DNA from: JBMNGO01 sp050949885
GTDB lineage: Bacteria; Bacillota; Syntrophomonadia; Syntrophomonadales; Syntrophomonadaceae
DNA: 64,000 nucleotides
Direction of reading: 5' to 3'
Assembly: GCA_050949885.1 (NCBI GenBank)
Contig: JBMNGO010000002.1
Span: 62,001 to 126,000 of the forward strand
Position 1 is the stretch's first letter. Every line of letters begins with the position of its first letter. The notes under the pieces are model-generated. The model made no database searches. It worked only from the letters and a program-made list of their open reading frames with translations, and was not told the DNA's origin. Both the position numbers and the translations under genes were made by a program. Shown piece by piece: positions 61,780 to 64,000 of this stretch.

Positions 61780-62390
61780 AATAGATCGCCCGCCTCATCA
61801 ATAAATTGTTTGGCTAATTTTTTGTGATCTTCTTCATTTATTGCTCTGTCAAGAATCTTTTCTGCGGCCATTATAGCCAGTAAGGCAGCTGTTTCTCGCA
61901 ATTCCTGCCGTGCTTGCTCGGTAGCAGCCTGAATATCTGCCAAAGCTTTATTCTTCATAGATGCTGCTTCTTCAGTAGCTTTGGTCATTATTTCATTCTT
62001 AACTTCCTCAGCGGTTTTTGTAGCACGAGCAATAATTTCCATGGCTTCCTTCCTGGATTCTGCTAAATTAGCCTGGGTTTCTTTCCGCATTTCTTCAATT
62101 TCTGCTTTAACCTCTTCCGCATGTTTCAGCGAACCTTCAATGGCTGCGGCTCGCTGCTCCAGCATCGCATTTATGGGATTGTAAGCGAATTTATATATTA
62201 TAGCCAGTAATATAAAGAAGTTTACTGCTGACCACCCAATTAAATAAGGATTCAGCCCCGGTGTGTGACTTGCCGGTTCAGGAATAGGTGCGTCAGTCCC
62301 GCCAGCTGCCATGCAGAAGGTCGCAAATCCCATTACCATTATAAATGTTAAAAAGAGAACGGATAAATAAACCCTTCGGTTTCTCATCAC
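61773..62390 (-). CDS. atpF: ATP synthase b subunit with N-terminal signal-like extension
   Basis: Peripheral-stalk subunit: membrane helix (about 47-68, LIGWSAVNFFILLAIIYKFAY) and a long coiled coil (about 75-185). Unlike the usual 160-170 residue form, it has an extra N-terminal hydrophobic segment ending FATFCMAAGG (1-31), which looks like a cleavable signal peptide, then a Pro-rich linker. The start is GTG 62390 with GGAGG ten bases upstream, or the ATG next to it. Family identity is firm; processing of the extension is inference. Confidence 0.94.
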   Translation of the reverse strand: MMRNRRVYLSVLFLTFIMVMGFATFCMAAGGTDAPIPEPASHTPGLNPYLIGWSAVNFFILLAIIYKFAYNPINAMLEQRAAAIEGSLKHAEEVKAEIEEMRKETQANLAESRKEAMEIIARATKTAEEVKNEIMTKATEEAASMKNKALADIQAATEQARQELRETAALLAIMAAEKILDRAINEEDHKKLAKQFIDEAGDLLC

Positions 62391-62499
62391 GGATGTGCTA
62401 CCTCCAATCTGCTAAAATTATTCAGGGCGATAGAACTCTTTTGAAATCTAAATACTACTTACTCTACCGCCCTTAATTACAAAAAAGTTGACTTATCCT

Positions 62500-62721
62500 T
62501 TACGACATTTTCCCAATTAACATAAATGCAATAAGTAAGCCGTAAATAGTTAACGTTTCGATAAAGGCAAACGTAATGAACATGAGAGTTCTTACATCGC
62601 CTGCCACTTCTGGTTGTCTTGCGATGGCTTCAATAGCTTTACCACCGGCAACACCCATTCCTACTCCACCACCAAGTCCTGCGATGGATACGGCTAGACC
62701 AGCGCCTAATGCAATACCCAT
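62500..62721 (-). CDS. atpE: ATP synthase c subunit
   Basis: Rotor-ring hairpin of 73 residues: helix 1 (about 2-30), the polar loop ARQPE (34-38), helix 2 (about 45-70) with ion-binding Glu55 in FIETLTIY. Relative to the sodium-binding ring of Ilyobacter, Glu and Tyr60 are kept but Gln is Met22, Val is Phe53 and Ser is Thr56, so a proton ring is more likely than sodium. ATG follows AAAGGAGGG. Confidence 0.97.
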   Translation of the reverse strand: MGIALGAGLAVSIAGLGGGVGMGVAGGKAIEAIARQPEVAGDVRTLMFITFAFIETLTIYGLLIAFMLIGKMS

Positions 62722-62787
62722 TTCTTTACCCTCCTTTATTTATCTCACAAATTATGGTCCCATTGACCAGATTAACATGATAGTTTA

Positions 62788-63477
62788 TTAATGACCCTCA
62801 CCTGTAGATGCAGCAATATAACTGGCTGATAGTATTGTGAACACTATCGCCTGGATAGCCCCTAAAAGTACACTCAGCATCATTAGTACAGATGGCACAA
62901 AAAAAGGTACCAGGAACAACATGTAAGCAATAACCATTTCTTCCCCAAAAATGTTTCCGAATAAACGGACTGTCAGGGATAACGGATGGGTTATCTCTTC
63001 CAAGAGGTTTAATGGCAACATCAACGGACTCGGTTGAATAAAATGTTTAAGATAATGTCCTCCGTGTTCTTTTACACCTGCATAGTGGACAGCGCATACA
63101 GTGATCAGAGCCAAAGCTAGAGTAACATTCCAGTTGCTGGTTGCAGGCTGAAAGCCCGGGACACTGCCAGCTCCAGGTATCAGTCCACTGTAATTGCTAA
63201 GTAAAATAAAGAGGAAAAACGATGTGAGCAGGGGGGCCCACTTTTTTGCAACATGCTCTTTGTCCATCAACTGGGTAAAGAAATCATAGGTCCAGATTAT
63301 GACCATTTCAAAAGCATTTTGCAGCCCACGAGGGACCATTTGCATGTTCTTTGTAGCAGAAAAGGCTATTACTCCAATAATAGCAATAATAACCCACTCG
63401 GTAACTACAATATGATGGACTGGAATCGGCCCAATGTGAATGAAAGTACTATCCCAGAAACCAAATATCATCTTCAC
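62788..63477 (-). CDS. atpB: ATP synthase a subunit
   Basis: Membrane stator with the half-channels. 229 residues with five to six hydrophobic helices; the essential Arg is in HPLSLTVRLFGNIFGEEMV (about 165-183). It is followed by atpE after 66 bases. Confidence 0.97.
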   Translation of the reverse strand: MKMIFGFWDSTFIHIGPIPVHHIVVTEWVIIAIIGVIAFSATKNMQMVPRGLQNAFEMVIIWTYDFFTQLMDKEHVAKKWAPLLTSFFLFILLSNYSGLIPGAGSVPGFQPATSNWNVTLALALITVCAVHYAGVKEHGGHYLKHFIQPSPLMLPLNLLEEITHPLSLTVRLFGNIFGEEMVIAYMLFLVPFFVPSVLMMLSVLLGAIQAIVFTILSASYIAASTGEGH

Positions 63478-63535
63478 TTCCCCCCTTCCTATATATTCTT
63501 GTCTCCGTACTGCCAGCCCATTTGCACACTAAACT

Positions 63536-63555
63536 AAAGCCAGGGGCCTGGCTTT
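63536..63555 (-). other. Hairpin between atpZ-like gene and atpB
   Basis: AAAGCCAGG and CCTGGCTTT form a nine-base-pair stem with a GG loop. No T-run follows on the minus strand, so it is more likely an mRNA stability or processing element than a terminator. Confidence 0.4.
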
Positions 63556-63584
63556 GTAGCCCGTTTAATAAGTTTTTCAACCCA

Positions 63585-63821
63585 CTATTTATGGTTGCTT
63601 TCTCGCGAACTGTTGCGCCCGGCAACCCTCTCCCACATGACTTTCATTGCTGTAGCAACCCCCAACAGGCACCCAACTACCGTCAGCCAGGGATCTGTTG
63701 CCAATTTGGCATCCAACCAGCGCCCACCAAGGCACCCTATTGCTACTGCAGCAGCAATAGTGGTACCCAGGTTAATGGCATCACTTAAAGACTTCGCCCA
63801 GTGTTTCTTTTTTTGAGCCAT
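63585..63821 (-). CDS. AtpZ/AtpI-like small membrane protein
   Basis: 78 residues with two hydrophobic helices (about 17-33 and 43-63), a Gly-rich first helix (GCLGGRWLDAKL) and a basic N-terminus. It fits the AtpZ family that accompanies AtpI and is tied to magnesium or calcium supply or c-ring assembly. The ATG follows AGAGGTG. It is the first gene of the ATP synthase operon in this window; a longer AtpI gene is not present between it and atpB. Confidence 0.88.
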   Translation of the reverse strand: MAQKKKHWAKSLSDAINLGTTIAAAVAIGCLGGRWLDAKLATDPWLTVVGCLLGVATAMKVMWERVAGRNSSRESNHK

Positions 63822-63913
63822 TAATGCACCTCTGCTTTGCCTACCTGTTTAATTTTCGTCGTCCACAATAAAAATCCTTTTTTATTTATAAATTTTTTAA
63901 AACTGATGTCGAA

Positions 63914-63942
63914 TTATTAAGAAAACTTACTCTAATTGTAAA
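63914..63942 (-). promoter_or_regulatory. Possible promoter for the ATP synthase operon
   Basis: On the minus strand TTTACA (63937-63942) lies 17 bases from TAATAA (63914-63919), 93 bases before the atpZ-like start. The -10 is weak. The rest of 63822-64000 is very AT-rich and shows no gene. Confidence 0.35.
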
Positions 63943-64000
63943 TAATGTTATAATTTGGTTATAGTATATTCTTATTGATGCTACCTAATATATATTAATT

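Noticed and set aside
1..64000. tRNA, rRNA, CRISPR arrays, insertion sequences, T-box or other riboswitch leaders
   Set aside because: Scanned by eye between genes; no convincing candidate. A covariance-model search would be needed to exclude small RNAs.

Overview
The window is a 64 kb stretch of chromosome from an endospore-forming, low-to-moderate-GC Firmicute of the Clostridia type. The sporulation genes spoIIID and spoIID, the CtsR/McsA/McsB/ClpC set, FtsEX with CtpB- and MinJ-like proteins, sigma-54 and a glycolytic operon headed by CggR all point that way. Gene order recalls Syntrophomonas/Desulfotomaculum-type Clostridia, but that lineage call is from memory and no search was run. Almost every gene lies on the minus strand. 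Only two transcription units run the other way: a broken acyl-CoA synthetase gene (25816-27453) and a small helical protein gene (43092-43490). Each has its own strong sigma-A promoter and terminator.

Reading in the direction of transcription (high to low coordinates): 63.8-56.9 kb is a complete F-type ATP synthase operon (atpZ-like, B, E, F, H, A, G, D, C) ended by a hairpin terminator. 56.8-50.9 kb holds two tiny paralogous membrane proteins, YwmB, MurA, SpoIID, SpoIIID, Mbl and a TagA/WecG glycosyltransferase: envelope and sporulation genes. 50.8-46.1 kb is the ctsR-mcsA-mcsB-clpC stress operon with two CtsR boxes upstream, then radA and disA (DNA repair and c-di-AMP synthesis). 42.9-38.1 kb holds a PIN-TRAM protein, ispD, ispF, a DUF1002 protein and gltX. 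37.7-30.0 kb holds hpf, secA, prfB with its programmed frameshift, a split transketolase, ftsE and ftsX. 29.9-22.0 kb holds an M23 peptidase, an acidic stalk-domain protein, ctpB, a MinJ-like PDZ protein and a duplicated P-loop protein.

21.9-15.2 kb is uvrB-uvrA-uvrC. 15.1-9.0 kb runs from a small YvlD-like membrane protein through a ROK sugar kinase, a phosphosugar isomerase, a PHP phosphoesterase, RapZ, YvcK and WhiA, mostly with overlapping genes. 8.9-5.4 kb is rpoN (own promoter), a ClC anion transporter with CBS domains, and an overlapping DarA-like c-di-AMP receptor. 5.2-0 kb is the cggR-gap-pgk-tpiA-gpmI operon, cut by the window edge inside gpmI.

The most notable features are: the translationally coupled ClC/DarA-like pair, whose ClC has unusual ion-pathway residues; a palindromic candidate CggR operator just downstream of the cggR promoter; a stalk-domain protein carrying a duplicated, very acidic domain of no family I recognise; a tandem pair of paralogous micro-membrane proteins beside the ATP synthase operon; a dispersed intergenic repeat; and frequent TTG and GTG starts that are better supported by ribosome binding sites than the longest reading frames. 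No rRNA, tRNA, CRISPR array, insertion sequence or prophage was seen.
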